Shown: in pieces, positions 47,601-60,900 of the stretch
How the letters are laid out: every line of letters starts with the position of its first letter
Position numbering within the stretch: the stretch's first letter is position 1
NCBI GenBank assembly: GCA_949825025.1
Contig: OX463778.1
Coordinates: 6,835,142-6,899,141, forward strand
DNA length: 64,000 nucleotides
Origin: Siphlonurus alternatus
Taxonomy: Eukaryota; Arthropoda; Insecta; Ephemeroptera; Siphlonuridae
Reading direction: 5' to 3'
Translations under genes and position numbers: made by a program
The notes under the pieces: generated by a model
Databases searched by the model: none
Told to the model about the DNA's origin: nothing
Seen by the model: only the letters and a program-made list of their open reading frames with translations

Positions 47601-50600
47601 CAGAAATTTCCTTTGACTCCGAAATAACTGAGGTCAATCATTAAACCAATGTAAAAACTTTGATATTTGTAATGGAAGCTTCAATCTTCCCCACCCAATT
47701 TAATCTGTTTTTAATAAATTATCTCCCCATTCCCCTAAACCTTCTTTTCATGCCAAACAGGACATTTTTTTTTTTTTTTTTAATTTAAATGTGAATTTAA
47801 TAGATGAAGAACATAGGAGACATGGACAGCAAATAAATATACTTCAAAGCTGGTAAACAAATATACTGAGGATATTAAGGCTGGCTCCGTGCCCAGAAGT
47901 TTTGTACGTTTATTTGAAGATACTGCTTACCTGTAGCATTGGGAGAATCACAAAATTTATTCACTTATGAAGTTGATTTACTTTTTACTACTTGTCTGAA
48001 GTCATGTGACAACTAATTATAGTTTTGTCAATTCTGTAAGATTAAGCTGTGGTTACTGTTATGGCCGTAAGTTACAGCCAACCTATCCTAGAAAAATCAG
48101 AGAATTATCCGAGAAATTTAATGTTAATTCAGTGGCGTGCGGTGACATTTTAGACTAGTCAAGCAAATGAAGTAATGATGACACAGCGGATACCCCGCCG
48201 GAGGTGCGATTTTTTTGAAAAAGGGGGCGTGGCACTCGAATTTTCATTACAGGAGATATACGTAAAAATATAATCATGCAAATGCTCTCAATAAAATTGT
48301 TTCTTTAATTGGCTATTTGCCGTAGATTTTTAATTTTTTTTTATTCATTTTCGATCATGATGGGGGTGCATACAACTATGCATATTAAAGCTTTTTTTTA
48401 ACTGTATATGCATTTAAGTACCTTCGGTGTACCTTTTCATTCGGGAATAGGGCGGCCGGCATGAACGATTTGCGTTTTTTCAGATTATGTTACCCAATTT
48501 TTTTTTTTAAAGATTAAAATAAAAATAATAATTTCTTCTTGAAGTAATTCTGCCATTTTAATAATAAAAAAAAAACGTAGTCATCACGCTATAAAGCAAT
48601 TAAAGTAGAGTGAGAGATTTTTTAATATTTTATTTTTTAAAAAAAGTTTAAGCTGCCCTCTATTGAGAAATGAAAACCAAAAAATTCCATCTCAAATAGT
48701 TTCACCACAAAAAATTCCCAAAGTTGGTGAAACACAAAGGTGATGAGGCCTTTGACGTGCAGCCTTATGGAACATAAAACCACGTTTTACTCCAACATTT
48801 TCTGAACTATGCTACCATTTAAAAAATACCTACGTAATCTATGATGAATTCTTTACTGGATTTTTAAATAAAAAAAAAAAAATTACGGAGCCGTTTTTTC
48901 GGAAAAAAATCTTTAAGTTTTTGCAGGTTCATTCCCATAAGGATTTTCATGATTTTTTTCCAAGAAAACGACCCCGTAAAAAAAAAAATTTATTTGAAAA
49001 TTCATTAAAGAATTCGTCATAGATTACGTAACTATTTTTTAAATGGTACCATAGTTCAGAAAAAGTTGGAGTAAAACGCGATTTTATGTTCCATAAGGCT
49101 GCACGTTAAAGGCCTCCGAAACACCAACTTTGAGATTTTTTTGTGGTAAAACTATTTGAGATGGAATTTTTTGGTTTTCATTTCTCAATAGAGGGCAGCT
49201 TAAACTATGTTTAAAAAATAAAATATTAAAAAAAATGAACTCGCTCACTCTACTTTAAATTATGAGAATAAAATTGTACAAAACACCATAAGATGAAGAA
49301 TATTTTTATGAATGGCAAATTAGTGCGTTTTTATAGTCCATTAATTAAATAAAATATTGGGGAAAAACACGAGAAAACACTTAATAAAGAGCCACAAAAA
49401 TCACGCACTGTTGCTTATTATTAGTTTCCCGAAAACTAATAAACTTTGATGAGTCACTCGTGGACCCTTAAATTTTGTCCCAGATTTTTATCATTTATGC
49501 GCCATCTATTGATACACCGTTTAACCAGTTGGGCGTTCCGATCATCCAGAGCCGCCATTGTACAAGCAGTGCTTGTACATTCCACAAGCCTCAGCATTTT
49601 CCACCCCCTCCCCGTACATTTCCTTATGAAACTTTACGTTGGGTGGGTTGTTTACAAGCAACCAAAGTGATTGCTTGTTCCAGTAGGGGCGCTGCTATCG
49701 CAAGACAAAAAAATTATGAATCGCGGCAAAATGCTGGCAAATTTAAAATTGTTAAGAGAGAAAAAAATGTTTGTCACGAAATTTATTTTCTTCTTTTTTC
49801 TCGGAAAATTCAGGGCAAGCATTGCTTGCATTGCTTTTATGGACCGCACGCCCCTGGTTAATTAGTAAATAATCCACGGATAATCCTCAAATTATTCTTG
49901 GATTGGTGGCTGCAACTTATGACTATTAGAGCATAATTTTACAATTTGATACAACAATCCTCGTTTGATTACATAGTTGCAATTCTCACCACTATGTTCT
50001 CCACTAAGCTTTATGTATGGATTCCAATTAATGTAAATATTTGAGGTGCCTCAAGGTTGACTGACCTGCATCCTGACAGGTCCTCACTCCGTCCACGACG
50101 TTGCCCTTGGCCAGGAGGTCCAGCACTTTGTCGAGGCCCTTCGTCTTCTCTTCTCCGCAGCAGATGGCTTGCTCCAGCCACTCACAGAGCGCGCGACGAC
50201 GCTCGTGGGCAACGTACGCAGCCGGGGAATCCTCTGCACAAATTAACACCGGATTAGTAAACAGTACACCAACTTGTTATACTGGCCCCTCTTCTTTGCT
50301 TGAATATTCGAATTGGAAACTTTTTTTTATAATATACAATAATATTGTTGTACTGATTTAGTTGCACTTAAAATATATTAAATTTTTATTGAAATGAAGT
50401 AATTTAATAACAAAAAATAAATTAATAAAGTTAGTAGAAATATTATAATTTATAAAAATGTAACAAGTTAAGGCTTAACCTGAGAAATTTGGACGAAAAA
50501 TTCGCTACAACAGATTTTCTTCAAATTAATTTGGTGGACTCACAACAATCGTCAAATTAGCTCTGAATTTTTTCGGAATTTTTTAACCGTTGGTTTAATT

Positions 50601-51999
50601 ATAATTAATTTATTTAAATGAGAATTTTGTATCCTTCCAATGTTAAATTTGTTAATTAGCATTGCAAAAAAACTATACAACAGATTCTTTTACTTTTTTT
50701 TTTACTAAAACCTAATTTTTTAGACTATTTTTCTGAATTGTTTTCATATATTTTGAACCGTGGCGATGATCGTTTCCTATATGTGATGAGAAATGTGGCA
50801 ACGTTCTCAAGGACTGATGTCACCACCCCCTCCTAAAAATTTATGCGTATTCCAATGCAAACAGTGTTGCCACTATAGCCACGCCTCTTGACCTTGACAG
50901 ACATATTCTCAGGTTATACCTTAATTACCGGTATAACAACAAAGTCAAATTTCAAACAAACAAAACAAATGGGAGAATATTGTTTTTAAGAACATTTATA
51001 AGTCTGTTTTCTTATCTGCTCTTCTTAATTTCTATCTCAAGAAAGCATCAAAATTTTATCACCAGCTTTAAATTTGATCAACTTCATGATGTAGTTTCTC
51101 TAATTAAAGTGTCTAAGAAAGTAAAGTGATAGGAAATAAGGAAGAAGAATAAAATACATATTGAGGTCCCAGCAATCAAATAATAATAATTATTTATTGG
51201 GTTAAAAAATACATAATTTGGAGGAGAAAAAGAGGTTTAAAAGCCGTGTTTACTACAGGCCTTTATTAGTAAATAATAAAAATAAATTGTCCTTTACTTG
51301 CAATTGATTTGATCATTGCGCCCTCACATTAGGGCCTGTTTCAATAAAGTGCACTCACCACTGAGTGTCCTGAGGTCCCCCCACAAGGCCACGCACAGTC
51401 GCAGCACTTGTCGCACCAAACGCTCCTCGTCAGTAGCGTCCACCACCCCTGCGAGGGCCTCGTGGTGTCCCTTGAGAGAGTCAAGGCCCGGCAGAGTGCA
51501 GCGAAGAGGCACCTCCCCTCCGTCGTCATGCGTAGACGTGTGAGAGAGCTGCACCGACAGGTGGCGCTGAACCCAGGTCTGTGACAAACACAACAAATTT
51601 AATATGGGAATTTCATTTTTACAATTTGGGTAGCACGGAGATGCCCGAAGAGCTTCGGGATGTAGGCAGAAAACTCTAAAATCCTATGCTGTGCGTGTTA
51701 ACATAACTCACACCTCTTTTCTCATACCAGTTTTGGTCGCCAAATATTTTTTTTCACTAGCATTGGTTCTTCTTGTCACCATTTATGAGAGAAAATTCTA
51801 CGAGAAATGATACAAATCGTCAGGAGAAATTAATTTTGAGACCAACTTTAACACGTATCTGCTATGCCGCTGACAATGTTTTGCCTACACAATTATGACG
51901 TCATATTGTTTTGTGACGTATGGTGAAAGACCCATATAAAAGTTTCAAGTCAGCTGATTTCGCGTTGTACCCACCATCCTATCAATGTAAAAAAAAAAA

Positions 52000-52090
<91 letters not shown>

Positions 52091-55000
52091 AAAAAAAAAT
52101 GATTTTTTTTGGCATGAAATGAGAGAGAAATGAGTTCTTGATTCATTATCAGAAGATTCATAAATAAGGAGGGGGGGGTAGGAGATGGTTTCAAATTGAT
52201 TTCTATAATACTTACCAAGAAAAAATTAAAATTTGTTAACATGGAGGCTTATGGAGAAAATTTTCCCGCAGAGGAACACTTGAAGCCTCCATTAAGGATG
52301 AATTTCAGTAATTGATATCTCACAATCATAGCGCCTGAATGCAACAAGACTTGCCGGGGACTTAGAAATCACCATCAATAGGTGGTATACAAATTTTGAA
52401 GCGAATCTGTTTTATCAGTTTTGTGAAAACTGAGGTAGAAGTTTAACATTGGCCTTAAGGACGAAAACCGGAAATAGAGCTGTTGAAAGAAAACTGACAG
52501 ACTGAGTTTGCTCAAACCATAAGCGATTAAGTTTTAAAACATTCTCAATTTTTTTAAAATTTATTTCATTCGATTCCCCTGCAGAAAAATATTCTTTGAC
52601 TCCAGCAGTAACTGAGATTAATTGTTAAAGGGCAATGACTACTTGGTCCTCAGACACAATGTCAATACAGTCAAAAGTTAAAACCCTTGACACCATTTTA
52701 CCCTTTTGGGTGTCAACAGGTATTTAACAACCTTATGTGTAAGAGTTATCTTGCGACCATGCTGGGGCTTACCAGGCTCCTAGAACCCTTTCCCGCACTC
52801 TTCTGGGCTCCTACTACCAAATCTGTGCAGCCTGCAGTGGCAGTGCAAGATTGCAGGTGTTGGTTTTGGCCCCACACGATCTGATCTGCTTACCTTGAAG
52901 GACGCTGGGTTGACGTAAGGAGTCTCAATGTCGACGCTGAGACCGTTGACGCTCAGCAGAGTGTTTCCCGGTCCCCAGCTGGGTCTGAAAGCATTTGCTT
53001 TGGCCAGGGAGGCATCCACGAGACTACGGTTACAGGCGCGGGGCAGGCGAGCAGGACGCACCTCGTGACCAGGGAGCACCAGGGAGGGATGCTGCTGGGG
53101 GCGCCGAGGCTTCACCTCCTCAACCATCATCAATATCTCAGGCTCCGGAGCACGGCCTGCAGTCAGAATCATCGTAAGTACAGTTATATGAGAGCATTTT
53201 TAGTACGGTCATGTACAAATTACCGACATGTTTAGCACGAAAAAAGGGAAAAAAGGTTATTCTTAAGGGGATACCCTAGGCAGGTTGTGGCTAATTACTG
53301 AGGGAGGGGGGGGGGGGGGGAATGAGAGGGGAAAAAAAAATCTAAATGGTTGCAGAGTTTTGAAAATTTTTCTGCATATACCCCATCCAGTGGCAAAAGA
53401 TTGAACTCTATCGAATGACGCGTTCGTCTAAAAAATAGTTGGCTGGTGAACTGCGAGTGTCTTGTAATTGGTATATGTACCATATACAGTACTGTAATTA
53501 ACATGTTTACTACCACCCTAATTTTGATGTTTGCTTAAATAATAAGTCTGCTGATGACATAATATTTATGCCGGTTTTGACAAACAGTATAAGAGCCAGG
53601 CAATTAAATAAGTTCAATAAGCTACATCTCGATCCAAAGTATAAACACTGAAGAAATAAGCTTGAGGAACTCACCAACAGATGGTGGGGGAGTGTCGTAC
53701 AGTGGTGTGATGAGCCGCTCTGACTCTTCTCGTTCAGACGGTTTGTCCAGCTCTGAAATACAAACTGGTCACAATAAAAATGTACAACAATGAAGAAATA
53801 ATTATAATAGTATGCAACAGATGATATTCTGAGCATATAAATTAGAGCTTACAAAATAAAAGAAGATAAAGATAAGTTTTAAGGATTAACGTCACCGCAG
53901 CGGCCATTACTTAATATTTTTCTATTATGATAAACTGAAAATATTTTTATTCCATGAAACAACTGTTGGTTCGTTGATGTAAACAAAAAAAACTACAAAT
54001 TTGGTGTAGATTTTAAGTAATTACTTTTTTTGTCTAAAAAAAGATACTGATTTGACTAAAAGTTACAGCAGTCCTTATTAAAAACAATGCTAATCTCAAT
54101 GTTGAATATCTCGAAAATTTCATCCAATTTTCAATTTCGATCAAATTTTTTTAATGGGAAATTATTTCATGGTGTCTGGAAGGTTTGTTGAAATTTTCAG
54201 AGTGGTTCACCATCCACTGACATTAATTCTTAAAGGTTACCAATGTTATCTGAAAAACAAGAGAGTGACAATGAGGCTACTGAACTCACCGGCGACATCG
54301 TCTTCCATGTCAGCGTCGAGAGAAAACAGCGACGCTTTCATGACCCGCACCTTGGCAGAGTCAGTGCCGGCGTGGCGCGACAGTTGCTCTGTGGGGGACC
54401 GTGCCTCGGGACAGGCTGGGGAGAGGACAAGTTAGTACATGTCCAACTTTGTTTCTTCTGCTCGATGGAACAATACTTTATTTATAAACTAGTTTATTAC
54501 AAAGTATTGTTGGTAATGTCTGTCCTATGAGTGAAAAACATGGGACGGTTGTTGATTTACATGTTAACTTACAGAAAATGACTGTTAATTATGAAAGTTG
54601 TTGTGTCTACTAGTGTCAACAATGCCATTACGTTCTGTGCTCTGGTGGCAAAATCAGGCAATACGTCGTCCCATATTTAACAATGAAAAAGACTTCATGC
54701 GACAGACATTATAAACAATGGTTTGTTACAACCATTGCGAGTAGAAGAGTTTGGTTTTATGACTTGTCGCAAAGTTTCAGATGAATGACCATTTAAGTGA
54801 TATTGGCACTGATACAAGAAGTATGAATCAAAGGTATGATGGAATTGAGATATAGAGGCTTCAAGTGTTCCCCAGCGTGAAAATTTTATCCATAAGCCAT
54901 AATGTTAGAAATTTTGAATTTTTTCAAATTAAAAGCAATTAATTTGAAACCAGTTTCAACCCCTTTATTTAGGAGTCTTCTGAAAATTAACCAAAAACTT

Positions 55001-57887
55001 ATTTTCCTCTAAAAAATTTCTTTAATGCCAAAAAATCAATTTTGAGTTTTTTTTTCGTAGAATTGGATAGGACGGTGGGAACACCGCAAAATCAGCTGAC
55101 TTGAAGCCTCTATTAAATTAAACCTTTGTCTGAAAATTTTAGCTGAGGTCATAAGACACGGACATAACAAGTCTGACAAACTTACCTTCCTCCATGGGCT
55201 CCTCAAGAACGGAGTGAGACGACTGGGGAGCGACTGGAGACAGCATGGGGGGCAGAGGAGGCGGAGCAATCATCTAGGACAAACGAATTAGGTTAGGATA
55301 TCCAAATTAACTGTACTGTGAATTAACGATGAATTATGTCAGAGAAATAGGAGGAAATGCAAAAGTATTTAAGTAAAACAAAGAAACAACTGTGTTTTTT
55401 CTAAAATACCTAAGCATGTACATACTGTATTTTAACAAAAATTACAAAAATTTATGGGGCAAGCTGAAATGGGCTCATAAGTCTGGTAAAGATTTTATGA
55501 ATGATCTACACATCTAAAAGCAGAGCTGACAAGTTAAACTACTTACTTTGTCTCCTCAAAAAAATTCCGTCATTGAGTTATCGCCATGTGACAGATGATA
55601 TTACAAACAATGGTTTGTTACAACCATTGCGAGTAGAAGACACATACCTGCTGTTGAGCGGCGACAAGAGCCTTTTCCTGCAGCTCTTCGGTGCGCTGCT
55701 TCTTGGCTGCCTGCGCCAGTTTTAGTTCCTCCTCATCCTCGTTCTTCTCTGCGTTCTCCATGCCGTACTTGGAGAAGTGCTCCACCTGTTGACAACAATA
55801 CACTTTCATAAAGAACTGACGGAGATTATTACTTCACAAAACAATGGCTATGGTCCGTTACTTCGTTGTCATAGATGTGAATTTTTGAGGATACGGACCG
55901 ACCGACAGCTAAAAAAATTGGATGGCAACAAACGAAACAACCGACATTGCTTTTGAAGTTTCCCTCCAAACGTCACTTGGCTGGGTTATCTCTGGCTGTG
56001 ATGAGTTGGGAGAATTTTTCCCAGCCACTCGCAACCGGAAGTACTCCCCCTCTACTTCATTTTGGGAGCGCGCGAGTTTCAAATTGCCATGGCTGACAAC
56101 CATCACAACCAGGTTACGGACCCATCGACAGCCATTCACAACCATCACAACCAGGTAACGGACCATAGCCAATATACAGCTCTAGACAGAACGAACTTTA
56201 CTCCCGCTTCATTTCCTAGAGCTACAGTTCCATAAATGGAGGGATGCAGATTAGTAATTTTGGAGATGTAAGAAGAGCACCCAGTCTACCAATATCAAAA
56301 GATTTTTGGTTCATCACCCCTCCATAGACTGCATGGCAATGCCTACAAACAAAGCAGGAGCAATGTTCGGTGTGTCCAGAGAAGCACAGGTGTACAGTTC
56401 ATGAATTTTCGAAAAGAAGAAGAAAAAGTATTGACAGTAGAGTACAACCTCAAAATTTTTATTGCAAAAAGAGATAGAGGGTGCAAAGTTTTACCACTCT
56501 GATTTTATTCAGTTTATTTAGATTTTTTAAAGCCTAGGAAGTATTGCTAAAATGATTTACTGAGATCAGGTTTGAACCCATGCCCCATTTTAGGTCCTAT
56601 TCTTTCAATAAGAGAGGTGTCACTTTCTCTGTACTTTCAGTATTTTTTTTAAAAAATAGTTCCCAGTCTCTAAAAAAAAAAAAAAAAAAAATCAGATTAG
56701 CATAACTTTGCACCCTTTATTTATTTCTGCAATAAAAAAAAAATGAGATCATTACTCCGTTAAAGTGAATTTAAAGACCTTGGGTCAGTGGATCAAGCAG
56801 TCATTGCTCACAAACAAAATATTGTGAACGTACCTTGAACACCCACGAGCCGGTGTCCGGACGGTACTCCAGGAAGCGGACCTTCATCCGCTGGCACATT
56901 CTCCGCAGACTGTCCTCAAAGCCGGTCTCGGCGATGAACTCTGGGTCCTTGATGGGCTGTCGTGTCTCTTTGTGCGCGGGGAACACTCGGTCAAGGGTCA
57001 CCTGAGCTGGACGGTTGAGACCCTCTCCCTGGGGAGGCTTCTTGTCCTCGTCAGGGTACACTACCACCTCCTGGAAGCGGATGTGCACTGCCGGACAACA
57101 GTGATGTTAGTATCAAACTCAGGGTCAGATGAAATATTAATTATTTAAAGTAGAGGGTCTACCAGAAAAATGACAACAAAGTTTTAAATCAATTTTTGGT
57201 TAAAGCTTGGGTCATAGAACATCGCTATATTTTTTTCATACCAATTAATGGTGTATTTTTTCGAGATATTTGAGGGGTTTTGTCATGTTAAATGATGTGT
57301 TCTCTCTGATTTTTTATTTTTATTTTTTTTTTTTTTTTCTGGAGAACCTATGTGAGATAGAATTTTTTTAGATTTTGGTTAAATATGGAAGAACACTTGA
57401 ACTATTTTTAGAAATTAGAAACTCACTTTTTGTTTTATTTGCTGATACACCCTCTACTTTAACATAAGCTACAGGGTAAGCCAGATATAATGTAACATAT
57501 GTTTCGGAGTCCTTTGAACTTTTTGCAGCCAATGAAGAAGATCAGCACAAATGGACAACCAATATTTATTTTTAATTTTATTTATTTTTTATTTCTTATT
57601 GCATAATTGGATAAAGGACCTTAAGGAGAAGGTAACACGGCCAATGTTAAAAAAAAATCCCTCACATGAAATTTATGAAAAAAAAAATTAAAATGTTCTC
57701 CTCTACATCCCCTATCAGTAGCTAAAATATCAGGTATACAAATTCGAGTTCGAGTGGAACTTCCATGTTAAATTAGTCAACTTTAAAAATTCATAACTCG
57801 AAAAGTAGCTCGAATTTGCTTACCTGATATTTTAGCTACTGATAGGGGATGTAGAGAACATTTCAAATATTTTTCATAATTTTCATG

Positions 57888-57922
<35 letters not shown>

Positions 57923-60900
57923 ATTGGCTGTGTTATCTTACCATTAAACAGTGAAAACCTGATTAAGTATGACCGACAGTTCATTTACAAGTATGTGTCA
58001 GTAGGCAGAATGGAGGCTATTGGTTTCTACACTTTTTTTTTTTTTTTTTTTTTTTAATGCAACAAGAATTATTGGTTCAATAAACTACTGAGCATGTACC
58101 AAAAATTCAAGTGTATAAACAATCTATCAGAATCATCAACTAGTTATACACGTTAAAAATAACTTGGCTTACCAGTTACATTTCAGTATCCTCCTGTATT
58201 GTATTTTGATCACAAACGACGCCACTTGGTTACTCACCCATGTCATCAAGGTTCAGACCGGCTACGTCAAACGAGTCCTCGAAGAACAAGTTTCCGTAAC
58301 GCTCTCGTCCAACGGTGAAGTTGTCGACGATGCAGTGTCCGTTCTCGTCCGTCATCTTGGCTAGCTCCTCTAGCGAGGGGATGGTGTAGTAGTCAGAGCG
58401 TGTGAGCACTACGCCAGCTGGGTGGGGGGGCCTGGGGGGAACTTCCTCCTCCTCTTCTCTATCTCCCGGCTGCTCCGGCAACACTGAAAAAAATGAGGTT
58501 GATACTCCATTATAGACCTTATGCTTCATGTACATAAGGTCTAAAATTGTATCAAAACTTTGTTGTTTATATACGACACTTATATTCTAAAGCGACGTTA
58601 TGTAGTTTGAACAGCAGGGAGAATGTCACAGAGTGCTTAGCAATGAAGCCGCTGGAAAAGCCAACAACTGTTTAAAGACAAAAACAATTACAAGGCAAGA
58701 CGGTTACATGTCGTGATGCATTACCTGACAGAGTGTTGGACGCGATGGTATCGTTGGAGGTGCAAGGCAGCTCATCAAGAACGAGGCGGCGAGCGGGGTT
58801 CACGTCAGCTATCGTTGACTCAAGCTCACGCTCACGGCTGCAAACAAGCGACACCGATTTTAAGACATTGGCAAAACAATGGTAAAAATCATACTACTCT
58901 TTTAACTACATAATTCTAACTCACCAATAGATTGGATATATTGTCAGAACACAAGTTATGGCAGAGGAAATTTTTCAAGGCGAGTTTTTTATTACATAAT
59001 CATTAAAATGTTTGAGTTGTACTTTGCTAAGATAAGCATTACTATCTCCATTATAATCTTTATGTTCATAAAAGCTGCACAGTGTACCCTTTCGCATACA
59101 TAAAATGCTGTGTAAAAAAAAACAAAAAAAAAAACAACAACAACAACAACAACAGAGATCAGGGTAATTGAACAGACCTTTTTATTTTCTAGAATTTAAA
59201 ATACATATACATAACATGACGCCATATCCCTTTACGGGGTAAGCCAGCAGCATTATTACCTCGTCCGTCTACAAATTGCCCTCCAAAGCACTCGATTCTT
59301 GCATACTCCACTTGCTTCAGAAATATTCATAACACTCTTTTGCCTTCTGCACTCTCTATTAACCTGCATACTTTTAACACTTCTGTTCGAATTTAAAATA
59401 ATAAATAATATTTTTCGTTAAACTGACAAATTTTTATGTACACTCCTCGCCTCTGAAATGTTCCCTTTTGCAGCCTTGTTAATTGCCATTGTGATATACT
59501 CAACAAGGCTACAGAAGGGAACTTTTCAGAGGCGAGGAGTGAATCAATCAGGGTCCTCGACACTCACCTTTCCTTGTCTTTGTCCTTGGGCGTCTCTTCA
59601 GAGTCCTCCTTCCTCTCTCGCTCCTGTGCTGAGATATCCGGAACGTCGTTCAGCCTGTGGCAACATTTAATTACTATTCTGCATAGTGGACACATGATTT
59701 AGTCAGGAAGCCAATCAAATTTAATGAATCAGTTCATTAAACAAAAAGGTTCTTTAATGGGATTGGAAAGTGAGGAGTCAGTAAAAAAAGGGTGTTTTTT
59801 CAAATTAATATAAATAAGAAAAAAAAAATTGACAGTGGCTTATAGAGAATATTTCTCTGCTCCACATTAAAATAACCAGGAAAGTGAGGAGTCAGTAAAA
59901 AAAGGGTGTTTTTTCAAATTAATATAAATAAGAAAAAAAAAATTGACAGTGGCTTATAGAGAATATTTCCCTGCTCCACATTAAAATAACCAATCAGAGC
60001 ACAGGTAAAGGGGGCCATTCTCACCAGGCAGCAATCTGCAGTGGGTTGCGAGTCAGCTCGTCAGCGTCAGGGTAGTGTGGCTCGGAGGACGAGACCGGAG
60101 AGTCCTCTGAAGGACGGTGAGGTGGGCGAGGACGAAGGTTCAGACGGAGGATGTTGGGGTTGGGGAGCACCCCACGTTGACCACCCCCGAAGATCTTGAG
60201 CTTCTCGGTGGCATCCCAACCCTCAAACAGGTTCTTCTGTAAAAAAAAAAAATACTTCAGCAAGAAGAAAAATTAGGTAGTACAACAAATTGTAACATTT
60301 AAAGGCCTTATGAACCTTTGCACAATATTAAGTACATGGTAAGCTTTGCTTTAGTATGATTCGGCTGCATAAATTTTTTTGTTTCAGTAGCACAAATATC
60401 AGAGATAATAGCCGATGAAAAGGAACCTGTGACGTCACTCACGCTCATTCAGCGGCGACAATATAGGGAAATCCCTGTAAAAGATAGGTTCACTCCCGCA
60501 GCAACCACGGCCACAATTTGACTTCTGTAATTTTGAAACTTTACGAGGACAGTCTTGATAGTATTTTTCAAATAGCCTGAAAGATTTTTTTTGATGACGT
60601 TCATACAAACCGAGTTATTGCGGTAGAAAAAGGAGCAAAAATGTTGTATAGGAAAACAATGTTAAATTTTTCGCTTATCTTGCTACCGCAATAACTCAGT
60701 CTGTACACACGCCTCCAAAAAAATTCTTTCAGTATATTTGACAAATACTATCAAGACTGCCCTGGTAAAGTTTCAAAATTCCAGAAGTAAAATTGTGGCC
60801 GTGGTTACAGCGAGAGTGAACCTATCTTTTGCAGGGATTTCCCTATATTGTCGCCGCTGAATGAGCGTGAGTGACGTCACAGGTGCTTCTTCATCAGCTA

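Larger units (their letters stand above)
37862..51578 (-). other. Nup98-96: Nup96 ACE1 helical scaffold exons and stop codon
   Basis: Nine exons encode the alpha-helical ACE1 domain of the Nup107-160 (Y) complex: LVRQVLRLCVALWGDL (51.5 kb), RRRALCEWLEQA (50.2 kb), DHYSALVLATSGS and LDWISCLAAHFW (47.2 kb), YLCSPAASIPDVLTRFEEAF (45.1 kb), WHWAVFVLQHI (43.9 kb), AIEQLILRHV (42.2 kb), HLASDAVIN (41.0 kb), KVYLDYLSLLEEV (39.8 kb), and the last exon with NLPLPDDYRLQELHEAA ending LIMRDL and TAG at 37862-37864. Confidence 0.93.
55648..58483 (-). other. Nup98-96: Nup98 autoproteolytic domain exons
   Basis: 58238-58483 starts the domain with HPAGVVLTRSDYYTIPSLEE and CIVDNFTVGRERYGNLFFE. 56834-57087 adds VVVYPDEDKKPPQGEGLNRP and FLEYRPDTGSWVFK. 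55648-55785 gives EHFSKYGM and an acidic tail. The fold anchors Nup98 to the pore and cuts the precursor. Every signature block of the family is present. Confidence 0.93.

Noticed and set aside
49446..49865. Frames of up to 128 aa at the end of the hAT-like element
   Set aside because: No transposase motif; overlapping frames in unique or terminal sequence of a non-autonomous element.
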